NCBI GenBank assembly: GCA_017979445.1
Contig: CM030704.1
Location: forward strand, 10,833,658 to 10,897,657
Length of the DNA: 64,000 nucleotides
Source of the DNA: Akebia trifoliata
Taxonomy: Eukaryota; Streptophyta; Magnoliopsida; Ranunculales; Lardizabalaceae
Reading direction: 5' to 3'
Made by a program: the position numbers and the translations under genes
Part shown: piece by piece, positions 12,065 through 24,061 of the stretch
How the letters are laid out: the number at the start of each line of letters is the position of its first letter
Position numbering within the stretch: the stretch's first letter is position 1
The notes under the pieces: model-generated
Databases searched by the model: none
What the model was told of the DNA's origin: nothing
Seen by the model: the letters and a program-made list of their open reading frames with translations, nothing else

Positions 12065-13705
12065 TGTAGACACCCCATTTTTGCACTCGCCTGATTAATC
12101 AACTCGTCAACCCGATCGCAACGGTTCCCAATGATGGATGTTTATTCCAATGCTTCATTTTGTTATCAAATATGTTTCCGAAATCCGGATGAGGTATCTC
12201 GAACTAACAAAACTTAGAAACCGCGCTACGCTAGGAAAATACGACCCCAGAAACATAGAAATCATCATCTTGCAAACTAAAAAGAAGTTTCACGATAAAA
12301 ATCACTAAAAATGACCAAATTACCAAAATACCCCTAACATCAAAACAACCCTAGAGCCTACATTACGCTTAGGAAAACCCATTCAAACACATAAAACAAC
12401 CAATCAAAACCAAATAAATCATTTTGCCAATTTTCACAAAATTTGATAAAATTACGAAAATACCCCTCATAAAATTCACGACCATTTCACACAAAAAATT
12501 TCATAAATGACAAAAATCAACATTCCTATTAAATTCCTTACAAAAAATCGATTCCTAAACATCCTGGAACATTGAAAAATGACTTAAAACGTAAAAAATC
12601 CTCTCCGAGGGAAAAACGATAATTTTACAACTTTAATAATTAAAAATTTTGAAATTAATAAATAAATCATTAAATAATGTAAAGTGAAATATTAAAGTCA
12701 ATCAAGTAAGACTAAAGTCAAGTAAGGCTAAAGTCAAGATTGTAAAAGTCAACCAAGAAAGACTAAAGTCAAAGTATTAAAGTCAATCTCATAAGACTAA
12801 AGTCAAAACTCTAAATCAAAATCCTAATCTAAATTAATCAAATCAATCTCATAAGACTAAAATCAAAAACCCTAAATCAAAACCCTAATCTAAACTATTC
12901 AAGTCAATCTCATAAGACTAAAGTCAAAACCCTAAATTAAAACCCTAAAGACTAAGTCAATCTCATGAGACCAAAGTCTAAACCCTAATTGAAACCCTAA
13001 TCAAACCCTAATTCTCCTAAAAAAATTTATAAATAGGAGCCTCCACACACTATTTTCGTGTCAAAGAAAAAACCCTAGAAAAAGTAAGTGAAGAAGCCTC
13101 CACAACCTCCCCAAAACCCTAATTTTGGAGCCCCAACTTCTTACCTAACACCCCTACTTCGATTTTAGCCTAAAAAATACCTAGAAACCTTTCAAAAACA
13201 TCCCAAAAATCTATAATAAATTCAAAGCATCCAGATCCAAGAAGGAAATACCTTGCCTCGGAGATCAGAAATCAGATCCAGAGACAGAACAAAGCAAGGA
13301 GTACGGTACAAGGAGCAGTTTCACCAGATCTGAAGGAATAGAACCTTTGCGTATCGAAGGTAACATTTTTCTATTTTTTATCTAGATTTTGATCATTAGC
13401 AATGTAGTCTTACTTGGGATAAGTAGAGACCGGCATTGGCCGGGCAGGGTTGGTGCCTAACACCTTCCAACCCCGTAACATGATCCCCGGATTCAGATTT
13501 TCTGTAGTAGATTAGTTTTTTATCCATTTTAGAGTCAGTTTGGTTCCTAGACCATAATAACTAGGTGGCGACTCCCAAACCTCAAGGGTCAAAAGTGAAA
13601 TGGGCTAGACTCATTTTAAGCTCTGATTTTGGAATGGGCTGATTTTTTGTGAGAATGATTTTTGTTGTGCCTAGCCCGCAGCCCTCGACTTGTCTTCCTC
13701 TGTCA
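12065..13705 (+). mobile_element. LTR of the TGTAGACACC family, plus orientation (right end approximate)
   Basis: Starts TGTAGACACCCC, as do the other LTRs of this family here. A TATA box (TATAAATA, 13028-13035) lies about 960 bp in, followed by a leader-like stretch, the family's GGTGCCTAACACCTTCC block (near 13450) and GGTGGCGACTCCC (near 13565). The first 100 bp also match the reverse complement of the right end of the insertion at 56836-60798. The right end merges with an oppositely oriented LTR near 13705, so that border is uncertain. Confidence 0.65.
12690..13015 (+). repeat. Imperfect ~60-bp tandem repeats with telomere-like AAACCCTAA words
   Basis: The phrase TCAATCTCATAAGACTAAAG recurs at about 12783, 12844, 12904 and (altered) 12958, a period near 60 bp, interspersed with CCCTAAATC and AAACCCTAA words; a looser AAAGTCAA array precedes it. 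It lies in the U3 part of the LTR, just upstream of the TATA box at 13028. Confidence 0.8.
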
Positions 13706-15334
13706 ATCGGTATGTTACATGATTTGATATAATCACCACTATTTAGGTTTGAGGGATGGGAACAACCACCCTTCAATTGAGATGACTCTCAATCTGGTCT
13801 ATGTGGTCCAAATATTTGGGTAAGTAATTCAATTGAGAAAGGGGAAGATGTCAGGCACCCTGATCCCCAATCCTAAAGAATGATTGTTTTTATTGTTACT
13901 TTGAAAAATATCTTGTATTTTATTTTGCTTTGTGTTTCAATATTCTGAGTGATGAGTAAGTGAGATTCATTCAAATCATGATTTGTATAGGAGAAAGTGG
14001 GGATTGAAATAAGTTTGATTGGGTGGTTTTTGAGTGGGGATTTGAACGGAACAACCCCTAGTCATTTCGTTTGGTTTTTCTAGTGCACGATGCACAAGGA
14101 AGGACTCCAAATTACTCCAAGATAGTAAAAACTAAAACTGGAGACTCAACCGAAGAACTAAAGCTTCCAACATAATTGTTTTATTTACTTACATTTTTAT
14201 ACATATAAGTTTTACAAACGATTGGACAAAATTTCAATAGGACTACGTTTCTCCAAGTCATGTTGATGACAAAACTTTCACTATGTCGAGATAAGTAGGA
14301 ATAATGTTCAGTGTAAATTGGAAAGGGTTTTGATAGTGTCAGGTAAAAGTAGGAAATGGTTCGGGTAATTTGGGCAGAATTTTGATAGGACTACATCTCT
14401 CCAAGTCATGTTGATGACAAAACTTTCACTATATTGAGAAAAATAAGAATAACATTCAATGTAATTTGGAAAGGGTTTTGATAGTGTCAGGTAAAAATGG
14501 GAAATGGTTCGGGTAATTCAGGCAGAGGTTCAACAATATTTGGAAAATGGGAAATAGTTTGGGTAATTTGGGCAGAGGTTCAACAGTATCAAGAAAAAGT
14601 GAGAAATTATTTGGGTAATTTTGGTAAAGGTTCGACTATGTGGGTGATGGGGATTGAAATTATGAAGATTGGGTGAAATTGGCATGGTTTTGAAGTTCGT
14701 CAGGTGGACTTCCAAACAATTGAAAACAACAAGGGAGCAAGTGGGAATGAAAACTGAGGTAAGAGCTCAAGGTGTTGAAATGGGAGGGGTGGTGCCATTT
14801 TTATAGTACACAACACAAACCAACCTTAGACATCAGTTTATGAGTTGTCTTGTCATATGTATGCTTGAACACATGCTGGGGGAAGTTTGAGGTGGTTGAT
14901 TAGTCAATCAAGATTGACCAAATCGATCTTGCAGACCTATCTGGATAGTTTTTAATCAAATTCAGTTCTTTTGATTTTGGGAGTGGTTGGAAGGTTGACC
15001 TTTGACCTTTGGACTGGGGTAATGGGCCTAGGTGGGTTTTAGAGGTCTCGAGAGTTCGAAAAAACCCCAATTTTCAGGGAAGTTGGGAGATTGGTACAGG
15101 GTTTTGCACTAAAGGTATTTGGGGTTCGGAAAGAGTATTAGGTTTAGGATTTCGGGTTCGAATAGGGCTCAGGTGTGGGTTTCAAGAGTTGATTCAAGGG
15201 TTTTGGGAAATGATTTGGAGTAAGGGATTTGGTTTTTTCTCTACCTACAAACATCTCAGAGAATTGTTGCCTTACCGGAATGCTACACCACTTGGTACTA
15301 GAAAAGATGGGTGCATAATTTTGGGGTGTCTACA
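13706..15334 (-). mobile_element. Second LTR of the TGTAGACACC family, minus orientation (left end approximate)
   Basis: Ends on the plus strand with GGGGTGTCTACA, the inverted complement of the family's 5' terminus. A minus-strand TATA-like CTATAAAAA sits at 14798-14806. Near 13710-13860 the sequence follows the reverse complement of the family's 3' end, including GTCAGGCACCC. With the preceding LTR it forms a tail-to-tail pair. Flanking pentamers CCTTC (12060-12064) and ATTTC (15335-15339) match only partly, so a shared target duplication is not established. Confidence 0.6.
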
Positions 15335-15526
15335 ATTTCTATTGTGACAAGATATCCTTACAAAAAAATCATCCCATTTTGAAACTTTTAACCTTGTCAA
15401 AAGTGATTTACAAGTTTTTATGGACCATCAATTTTTACCATTAAGTTGTAAATCACTTTTGATAGGGTAGAAGTCCTGCAATGAACTGATTTTTATGAAG
15501 ATGATCTCCTCACCATAGAGAGGAGA
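15335..15526. mobile_element. Diverged relative of the palindromic (TA)n MITE
   Basis: Contains GATTTACAAG, TATGGACCATC and GATGATCTCCTCACC words in the same order as the MITE at 39099-39465, with an inverted-repeat layout (AAAGTGATTTACAA facing TTGTAAATCACTTTTGATA). It abuts the UPF0496 pseudogene fragment. The borders are blurred. Confidence 0.4.
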
Positions 15527-15614
15527 TCAATGACGTTCGTCACAAAACGAATCCTAACAACCTCATACGCCTCGTCTCCTCCTATTTGGACAACAACAAA
15601 AAGCACTCCCCATT

Positions 15615-17797
15615 TGTAGATACATGATCCTCAATTACAAGTGGCACTTCTACGAATGTTTGGAGTAGCCACCATTCATTTTGTAAGAAGGTGTGAATGG
15701 TCACCCGAGGTACATTTTTGAAATATTATCATTTTTGGCATTTAGTGACTCTTGATAGATAAGGTACCAATCTAACTTTGAGATTTGGGTAAACAGCTCG
15801 ATTAGAGAAAAGGGAAGGTGTTAGGCACCCTTTTCTCCCCACTAAGTGGTGGTAAGCTCAACTCAACTCGACCATTTTTAGATGAAAATACAAAATAAAA
15901 TAAAGTACCACGTGTCAATAATTTGTACCCTAAATAGGGATTTATTTTTGGCTTAGACTATAGGAAACATCTCATCGAAGGAGATGAACATATGAATGTT
16001 TAGCCTTCAAATGATATGCTTTTGAAGAGTGTTGGCTAATGGTTAGGATTTCATTCTCATAGGTTGAGAAAGACCCGAATACCAGTTGCCTCAAAACAGT
16101 TGAAGATTTAAATCGATTTTGTTTTTTAAGGTGGTTACAACCTTTATACTTTCGACCGAACCGAAGTCCGATCTACCGAAGATAAGGGAGGGGAAGCATT
16201 ACATCCTAAGTCTCTCTACAAGAAAAAATTAAAAAGAGAAAGGGCATAGTAAAAGGGGCATATGGAGAGGACAGAGAGAGAGGGGGGGTATGGATCCTTT
16301 GACCCACCTTGAAGCTTCAACTTATTTTTCTTTCTTTCTTTTTCTTCTTCTTCTTCCTTGAATCCTTAGTATAATATGATTATATATTTTAGAATAGTGT
16401 GAGGAGGTTGAAAGTGAAGTAGAAGAGAATTGAAAGTAGAAAGATTAGTTGAGAGTAGATTCTTTTTTTTGTAAGACTTGGGGGGTTTGATTTGAGAAAT
16501 TAATGAGGTATTTATAAGTGTTGGGAGGATAGTTTAGGGATATAATGGGATGAAGTGTTGGGAGAGTAGAGAATGACATCGATTATGAAAGTGAGGGGTA
16601 TGAAATTTAAAGTAAAGTGGTGGGTAATTGTGTAATGAAGGTAAATGGGTATTATTTTGATACAAATAATTTGGATCATACCCAATCCATTTGGGTAGAG
16701 TGTTTGGTGATGTGAGATGATGGGTGTTTGGTTTAAGAGAATGGGGATGTAAGAGAGTGATGTGTTAATGGAGTGTTAGGTTGGTTGAAGGGGTGAGATG
16801 CTTAAAATAGGAGAATGGGTTGTGTAAGGGGGGGTTGGTTGGTTGGGTTTTGGGAGGTTTAAGGAGATGATGACATGTGTTAAAAGGAGATGGAGGAGTT
16901 AGGTGATTAGATTAATTGATGGGTGAGAGTAGGTGTTTGATTGAAGATGAGGGGCATGAGTTAGTTTTATGATAATGGTTTTGTAAGAAATGATAAGGGG
17001 AGATGTGGGTTGTGATATGAGTTGGTGGAGTGTTTAGAGAAAGGTGAGGTGGGTAAATTAGGAAAGAATATGTGTTGAGATGATTTTTTGGAGAGAGGTG
17101 ATGTGAGTAGGTAGTTGGATGAGGGATGTGAGTTTAATTGATGACATGTGTCCTATTTGATTATCAAGATGGTGATTGGTTGATATGGGTAGTGGTTTGT
17201 GGGTTAGGGTTATGAGTGTGGATGTGGATTGGATATGGATAAGGGTTAGTGGGTTTTGGTGTATTGAGCTTAGGTTATGGAAGGTTGTATGTTATTTTTG
17301 ATTGGGTAAGGTTTGTTTTATGATGGGGTTGGATGTGTTGACTTTTGTGAAATTAGATTTATTTTAGGTTGGATAGGATGAGAGATTAATTTTGGAGAGT
17401 TGAGGGTTTATGGGCCTTTAAACGAACTTGGGGTATATTCGATTTGGGATCGGAACGGTGAAGGGTAAGGAAGGTAGTGGGTATCTCAAGTCTTATTTTA
17501 AATTATCAGATTAATCAAAATGTCATGTCTTGCCAAATTGATCCATTGAGGCCTATTGGTGAATTTTATTGAAAATTTGCATTTTTGGTTTTGGGAGAGG
17601 AACGGTGAAGGCGGGAGTATGCCAATTCTTTTTAGTAGGTCCATTAGACCCTTAGGGGGTCTTAGGGACCCTCCAAATCGATCAAAATGTCGTATTTTTA
17701 TTAATTTGGGCTTTTGAGGCCCGTTGACCAATTCTATTGAAAATCTAATATTTTTTTATCCTTCCAAGTGGGGGTTCGTTCAAATTGAGGTGTTTAC
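15615..17797 (-). repeat. 3' LTR of the 8.8-kb element
   Basis: 2183 bp from TGTAGATAC to GGTGTTTACA. It shares with the inverted solo LTR at 25070-26912 the words ACTTTCGACCGAA(C/T)CGAAG (near 16148) and TGTGAATGG(T/A)CACCC (near 15692). Highly strand-asymmetric, G/T-rich on the plus strand between 16380 and 17400. Confidence 0.8.
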
Positions 17798-19456
17798 AAT
17801 TGTCCTTCTTTACAGGAATTGCGTGCAAATAACTATAAAGAATAAACTAAACCCCTATTTGTATGGGCCATAAAACTTTTACAAAAATACGACTTCGGAT
17901 TACCGATTGAGTTGATGACTTTTGTAGAAAATAGCTACTCAAACATGGGGTCTGATAGAGGTTTGCCTTATTAATTCCTTAATCTTGATGGCTCGGAGCT
18001 AGTGTGAGATCTCGAATTTGATGAGTTTTGAAATCCAGATATTTTTTGTCGTGTTTTAACAAATCGAAGTTGAGTGTAACACAAAAGGTTTTTCGAAATT
18101 CTTTTTTATTTTTATTTGAATATTTTGGGTTTTCTTGATTTTTTTATTTTTGATTCTTTTTTTTTGTCTTTTCTTGATTTTTGATTTTTTTTTCGTGATT
18201 TTTGAAAATTATTATTGATTGATCCGTGTTTGCAGCACAGATGATTATAAAATGATGCTTATTCGTATTTGGAATACGGATGGCCTTTAGTTCATTTTCA
18301 TTCGTTCTTCAAGAACGAATAACACAATGTTTATTTCATCCAGGTCTGATGTACGGATGTAACATTGTTTTCTCCATCTGTACTGGTAATATAGATCAAT
18401 ACGAATTCAAACGTTTTAAAACCTACGCCCTTTCATTTTTCATTTCTTTTCGATTTCTCTTCTTATTCCCCACGATTTCTCCCTTTTTCCTTTATTCTCT
18501 ATTTGATTTTGTTGATTTGAGCATTTGGTTTGGCCGTTGGGATGATTTGGAGCACACGTTGTTACATTTGGACGTTTGCGGAAGCGACCTAAAACCTCGA
18601 GCGATTTGTTTGTACGTATAGGCTACGATTTCGTATCGAGGTAAGTTTTATATTCTTTTTTTTTTTTTCTTTCCTTGCCTGTTTAAAATTATGATATGAG
18701 AGCCTTCGTTTTGCATTCTCTTTGGACACAAACAACATCCCTATTTTATGTTTTCCATTTTTCTTTGCTTTTTTGTTTTGATTTATTTATATTCTCCATG
18801 TGTGATGTTTTCATAATTCTTTAAGCATTTGAGATGAATGTATTTTCCTTCCCTTTTTGGAATGTTGTCATTTTTGTGAATTGTCTTCCCTATTATTGTT
18901 TTTGGTGGCCTTGCTTTGCCAATTTTATTGTTTCTATTTCATTGTCTAATTGGATATGAGTGTATGGATTGCTGATTTAAGGAATTGGTGGGTAGTGGGT
19001 GGTGGATTTGTGGAGCTTTTGGGTGAGAATTTCCTAGGATGTTTGGGAATTTGTGAGGGGGTTGATTTGTGAGTTTGGGATTTAAAATCATTAGCGTGGA
19101 TTGACTGACGATTTCGGTGATTAATTGGTTGGGAATTGTGGGGATGGATGATGGGAAATGGTTGTTTGGTAGGGTTTTTAGGGTAGTTGATGATCTTGGT
19201 GTTGTTTTGGTAGAGTCTTACATAGACGAGAATGAGACTATTGGTGGGTCACAGTTTGGGGGTTATGAGTCAAATTTCAGGGTGGATCTTCGGTGGAGGT
19301 TAGGAGTCGGGTTTTTTGAGCATTTAGATTCTTTGTGGGGTTTGACGAGGGTTCGGGTTTGCGAATTTTTTAGTGGCAATGGATGAAGAGAGTGGATTTA
19401 GGGAAAGTGATGGTTGGTGAATGAGGATGGTTTGAAGTTGTTTTCTGAGAGAGAAT
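17798..19456 (+). other. Internal region of the LTR element, possible leader exon of the antisense ORF
   Basis: No clear protein domain. A strong plus-strand donor (GAG followed by GTAAGTTTTA, intron start 18641) could pair with the acceptor TTGACTTGCAG ending at 23318, making 18641-23318 an intron whose large middle part is the nested Harbinger element. The upstream frame at 18280-18621 has no known domain and may be untranslated leader. Inference from splice consensus only. Confidence 0.3.
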
Positions 19457-19459
19457 TAA

Positions 19460-22245
19460 GGGTCTGTTTGATTACGCTTGGAAAATGATGAGAATTTGAG
19501 TTTCCATGGAAAATAAAATTTTCAAGTGTTTGATTGCAGATTTTTCCATGGAAATCTATTTTCCAACCCCAACAAAAACCCTCCATTTGCTGGATTTTGA
19601 AATCCCACCCTCCCCAAGGAAAATGATTTTCCATCAAAGATGAACTTTTTATTTCATTAGGTTATCCGATCGAACTCTCTTCACAAACGACTCTGCAACT
19701 TCATCTTCATCGTCACAGGTTTGTTCTTCTCTCTCTCTAATGTTCCTTGTCACAGGTTACCTAATCTTTGTTTTTTTTTTTTTTAATTAAAAAGCTCTCG
19801 ATCGATCTCTTTTGTGGCTTTCGCCCCCGCTCATGGTTCTTCAATCGAACCATAAGAGAAACCTATCGTTTCCCTCTAATCGTTCTTCTTAGTCGATCTA
19901 GAAGAGAACCCTAACTCTAGAGAATCTCTTCCATATCATACAGTAAGCTCTCTCTAATGTATCTTTTGGATTCTTTGATGGAATCTCGAATCCATCTTGG
20001 TTTGAAAGAAATTTATTTGGTCTTTTATCAAATTCTGATTCGAGCTGTGGAAGGTTGGGATTCGAATTTGAAAAAGTTTAATGTTTACTTTGTTCATTTA
20101 TGAAAAATTCGAAGCATTTATGTAAGTTAGATGTTTGAGAAATTGCCTAGTTGAAGTTGAAATTTGGAAGGGTGCTAGTTATGAGAAACTTTGAAGGATT
20201 TATTTATGTAGGATATTTTTTAGTTGAATTTTTGTTTGGAATTGTGTGTGTTTGTTGTGATTAATGAGTTTCAATTGATTATTGATTGGTTTAATGGAAA
20301 GACTATAAAAATAATTCTGAGTTTTGGATTTCATTGTCCTTCATACCGACATGGAAGTCATGTGGGCAGAATATGATCAACGTCATCCATAGTTATTTTT
20401 TTGTTTTGTTTTGTTGTACATCCTTCAAATTCAATGTCTTTCTTTTGAAGGTTTACTATAAAGATGAAAACTTGCATGTAATGAATCTGATTTGAGATTT
20501 TAAGCTTGCCTTTTATAATATGTAGGATCTCGTCTCTTACAATATTAAAATTATAATAATGTTATCTTTCTTGAAAATTGAATATTGCTTGAAAATGACT
20601 AACATTTATAACTGGCAGTTTTTCTATCATATCTACTTTGCCTTTCAGCTTTAACTAATTTTCTATTCATTTTAAAAAGTTTAATACCTTTATTTGTGAT
20701 TGAATGTGTATGAATTTACTTATCATAAGAATGAATTCTTCTTCTAAAAAAGACAAACAACAAAAAGAGAAACATCTAAAAGATAAATCATATTTGACAT
20801 GGGACTTTCTTATGGATAAAATTTTAATTGAAGTATTGTTGAAGGAATATGCCTTAGGACAAAAAACTAACAATGGATGGAATACGAAAGTCATAAATAA
20901 TGTTTGTTTTGTCCTCCATAACAAGTTGCAAAAAGAAGTAAATGCCAAAAATGTATGATACAAGGTCAAGACGCTTAGAAAAAGGTATTTCAATGCAAAT
21001 GAAGTGATTTTGGATGGGACAAGGATACTCAATTAGTGACAACAAATGATAATGGATGAAAAAAGTATATAGAAGTATGTTTTCAAAATATTAAATTTTA
21101 ATACATTTTTTTTCTTCATACATTTATCATTATGATTATTTTTTTTTTGTCTTTTCTTATTAGAAACATCCAAAAAATGCAGAATACCATCACAAGTGCA
21201 TCCCATTTTATGATGATTTTATCATTATTATCGGTAATGATCAAGCAAATGGAGAACGATGTACAACTAGAATAGAAACTGAACTAGAGATGTCTCCAAT
21301 TGAAGAGATAGGTAAGAATTCTTCCTTGATTTATGCAATTATTTTGAAAATTGCATACTTCATTTTTCAATGTATTTTTTAATTTTTTTTCTTTGTGCTA
21401 GATCTTGATGAAATAGACTATGAGATGTAAGAAACAATTGGACAAGGTGACGTACCTACAAAACAAACAGGATCTTCATTGGTACCTTATCGTGAAATTT
21501 CTTCTTCTAAGAGAAAACGAAAGCATAATTCTGAAGAATTTAGTGATGCAACGATCTCCATACTTGCCTTTGCAGCCATGCGTATAGCAACGGCAATGGA
21601 GAGACCTAACATAGCCAAATTGCAAAAGGAACTCAATGAAGTTCCTGATATTTCTCGAAAAATCATACTAGAAGCGATTGACTACTTGAGTGAGCGTCAA
21701 GAAGCAGCACACATATTCCTTGGGTTGGCAAGTGATATGAAGAGGGATTGGTTATTTATGCGCTTAGGAAAGTTAGATGCATTTATATTGTTGGATGTCA
21801 TATTTTTTTGGGAGATGTATTTACTATAATACAAAAAATCATACTGATTTGCAATAGTTATATGTTGCATTTTTTGGGGGATATGTCTTACATATATTTT
21901 TTGGGTATACTTATTTTGTATTAATCATGATGTATGACTAATTCATCATGTTTGTAAATTTTATACCACATCAATGTTATATATTGTAACTTTTGCGGTG
22001 AAAGTATTTTTTTTTAGATAGACCTTTTATTGTGTAAGATCCATTTTATTTAATAACTAAAATGACAATAAACAAAGAAATTGAAAAATATTTTAATTTT
22101 CCAACTTGCAATCAAACAATGGATTTGAAAAATGAATGCATTTCCCCACGTGTAATCAAACAGAGAGAAATTTTCTTTATGGAAATTCAAATTCCATACC
22201 ATTTTTCCATGGAAAATGAATTTTCATGTGCAATCAAACATACCC
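19460..22245 (+). mobile_element. Harbinger-type element, 2.79 kb, carrying only a Myb/SANT gene
   Basis: The left end GGGTCTGTTTGATTACG and the right end (reverse complement) GGGTATGTTTGATTGCA are flanked by perfect TAA duplications (19457-19459, 22246-22248). Subterminal DNA repeats TTTCCATGGAAA words as in the MITE at 7060-7777. Inside is a three-exon pseudogene for a Myb/SANT-like protein, the accessory protein (ORF1) of PIF/Harbinger elements. The DDE transposase gene that autonomous members also carry is absent. Confidence 0.85.
20731..21829 (+). pseudogene. Myb/SANT-like DNA-binding protein of a Harbinger element (ORF1), decayed
   Basis: In autonomous Harbinger, Ping and Pong elements a Myb-like protein binds DNA and helps the transposase (family knowledge). 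Exon 1 (20731-21074) starts MNSSSKKDKQQ and contains WDFLMDKILIEVLLKEYALG and NGWNTKVIN; exon 2 (21164-21311) has KHPKNAEYHHKCIPFYDDF, the usual HP.A.......PFYDD motif; exon 3 (21402-21829) has the basic KRKRK tract and the helical C-terminal segment found downstream of such domains. Splice sites fit GT/AG and keep phase. It is dead: a TGA follows KNV (near 20956), a frame change falls before FGWDKDTQLV, another TGA lies in NDNG*KKYIE and a TAA in exon 3. The 5' end was set by the first in-frame ATG before the basic tract. Confidence 0.8.
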
Positions 22246-22248
22246 TAA

Positions 22249-23318
22249 GGGTAGTTTTAGGGGTGGTTTTGAGTGGGAATTTGGGACTATTTTGGGTGGT
22301 TTAAGGGGCTAGTTTTGGGCGAGAAATGGGGGTATTTTTAGGGGTGATTTTTCGGTAATGCTAAGGTGGGAATTTGGGGTGGTTAAAGGATTTTTGTGGA
22401 GGGATTTGAGGTGGTTAATCACTATTTTTGAGCGAGAAGATAAGCTGGGCTAAGGACTATTTTTGGGTGAGAAGATAGGATGGTTAGGGACTGTTGGGGA
22501 CTTGTTTGGGACTGGTTTAGAGATGGTTTTGGGAGACCATTTGGAATTGGTTTAAATGAGAGATTGGGTGGCTAACGGACGAAAGGTAGGACTGGATTTG
22601 GACTGCTTAGGGACTGTTTAGATAAGTTGACTTTTCCCTTTTTTTTTTCTTTTTCCCTTTTTTATTTCATATTTTTGATGTGAAAATATCGCTTGTCACG
22701 CTTGTTTTCTTTTCATGTTTTTTCTTTTCTTTTTGTTTCACTTTGCTTGAACATTCTGACTTGTTTCGAGTACCCACACACTTTTCCTTTCTTTGAATGA
22801 TACCTAGACATGATTGTGATGGTTGATTGGTCAATTTGGCATATGTATGGGCTTGATTGGGTAGGAAGGGCATTGTGGATGTATGAATGGCTTTTAGGTT
22901 AGCGAATGATTGATTGGTTAAGTTTGAAGGTTTTGGCGTGATGGGATGTGTGAGGTGGACCGATTTTGGGGTTTGTAGGTGGAGAATTATGAGTGCTAGT
23001 GTCTTACTTTGGATGTGTTGGGTGAAATGGGCTCTAATAGGTGAGGTCTGGGGTTGGGACTGGGATTTACAGGTTTTAGGTGGTTGGATTGTCGTTGGTT
23101 TGACCTTTGGATAGATAGGTTGAGGGGTTAGGTAGGTGGTCTTTTAACCGAGTTCATCACTCTTGGGTTTGAAATGTGGGTCTGTTGGATTTGTTTAGGT
23201 GTGGCTTTGGAATGGGTAGACATAGGTAGGTAAGTAAGGTTGGATTTTGGTTAGGTTACATCGAGATAGGTGAATAGGAAGCCTTTTCTCTGTTGACTCA
23301 TGGCTTATTGACTTGCAG
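22249..23318 (+). other. G/T-rich internal DNA of the LTR element, possible intron
   Basis: Strongly asymmetric sequence with many GGGTGG, TTTTGGG and GGTTTAGG words, no protein domain. It ends in a polypyrimidine-poor but plausible acceptor ACTTGCAG at 23311-23318. It resembles the G/T-rich stretch left of the nested element (18960-19440), consistent with one region split by that insertion. Confidence 0.4.
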
Positions 23319-24018
23319 ATAGATAAAGAGAGGATGACCAAAGTGGCCCGACATTCTTCAAATGAGAAGGAGGAGGTGAGACCCAGGACCCGGACCTGCT
23401 TTGCTTTGGGGTTCGGTATAACGACAGAGACTGGCAGACCGGGTCAACTTTTGTGGAGGTCGAATTTTCTTCTACAGCCGGCTCTTCTTCAGGTAGCAAG
23501 GCAGATGAGGCTAGTACCTCTAGGAGTGATCTAGTTGAAGACCCTGTAGGTAGTAGTGGAGGCAAAGGTAGACAAGTGGCAGAGGCAGGGCATATATGGT
23601 CGTTGGTAGAGGCAGAATGGGTCGGGAGGTTCCCAAGGTCGAGATCCTTGAGGAAGAGAGCGAGAGGGTTCTAGATACCTCTCTTCTTCATGGCCTGGGG
23701 CGACATGTATCGATGCTGGTTCAATTGGATATCCCTACCCCTTATCTTTCAGCTAGTTTCAGGGATAAGTGGAGCACATTTCTCTCTATAGCTACCCTGT
23801 TTTCAGATGACATTAGGACACAGTTTTCCATAGTAGACTTTGGAGCCTTTCTCCAGATTCCTGCTTTCAGGGCTAATCGCCCTCTATTTTTTGCCATAGT
23901 GGAGATATGGTTTCCAACGACTCATTCCTTTCACATGCCAGAGGTAGAGATAGGCCTCCGGCCTTCGGACTTCGTAGCGATTACTGGTATCGCGATGAAC
24001 GGAGAGCCCCTGCCCTGA
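23319..24018 (+). pseudogene. Plant mobile domain (PMD)-like ORF, antisense to the host LTR element, truncated
   Basis: The last 140 codons (23596-24018) contain FSIVDFGAFLQIPAFRANRP, then IVEIWFPTTHSFHMP.VEIGLRPSDFVAITGIAMNGEPLP. This follows the plant mobile domain pattern (L...I..R..LI.ALVE.W.PETHTFH.P.GE...TL.D...L.GLP..GE.V). PMD proteins (MAIN and MAIL1 relatives) occur both as host genes and inside transposons. Upstream reading is spread over three frames (from ATG 23334, then about 23453, then about 23596), suggesting frame changes or missing splicing. Only the first third of a PMD is present before a stop and the LTR fragment begins 40 bp on. The ORF is on the plus strand while the element's LTRs run minus. 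Confidence 0.6.
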
Positions 24019-24061
24019 CTATGTTGATTGTTCAGGAGGTAGGTTAACTGTTGGGCATTGC

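Noticed and set aside
12060..15339. CCTTC/ATTTC as target duplication for the 12065-15334 unit
   Set aside because: Only three of five positions agree, so the two halves may have separate insertion histories.
18280..18621. 113-residue frame before the nested Harbinger element
   Set aside because: No recognisable domain; better explained as leader sequence ending at a splice donor.
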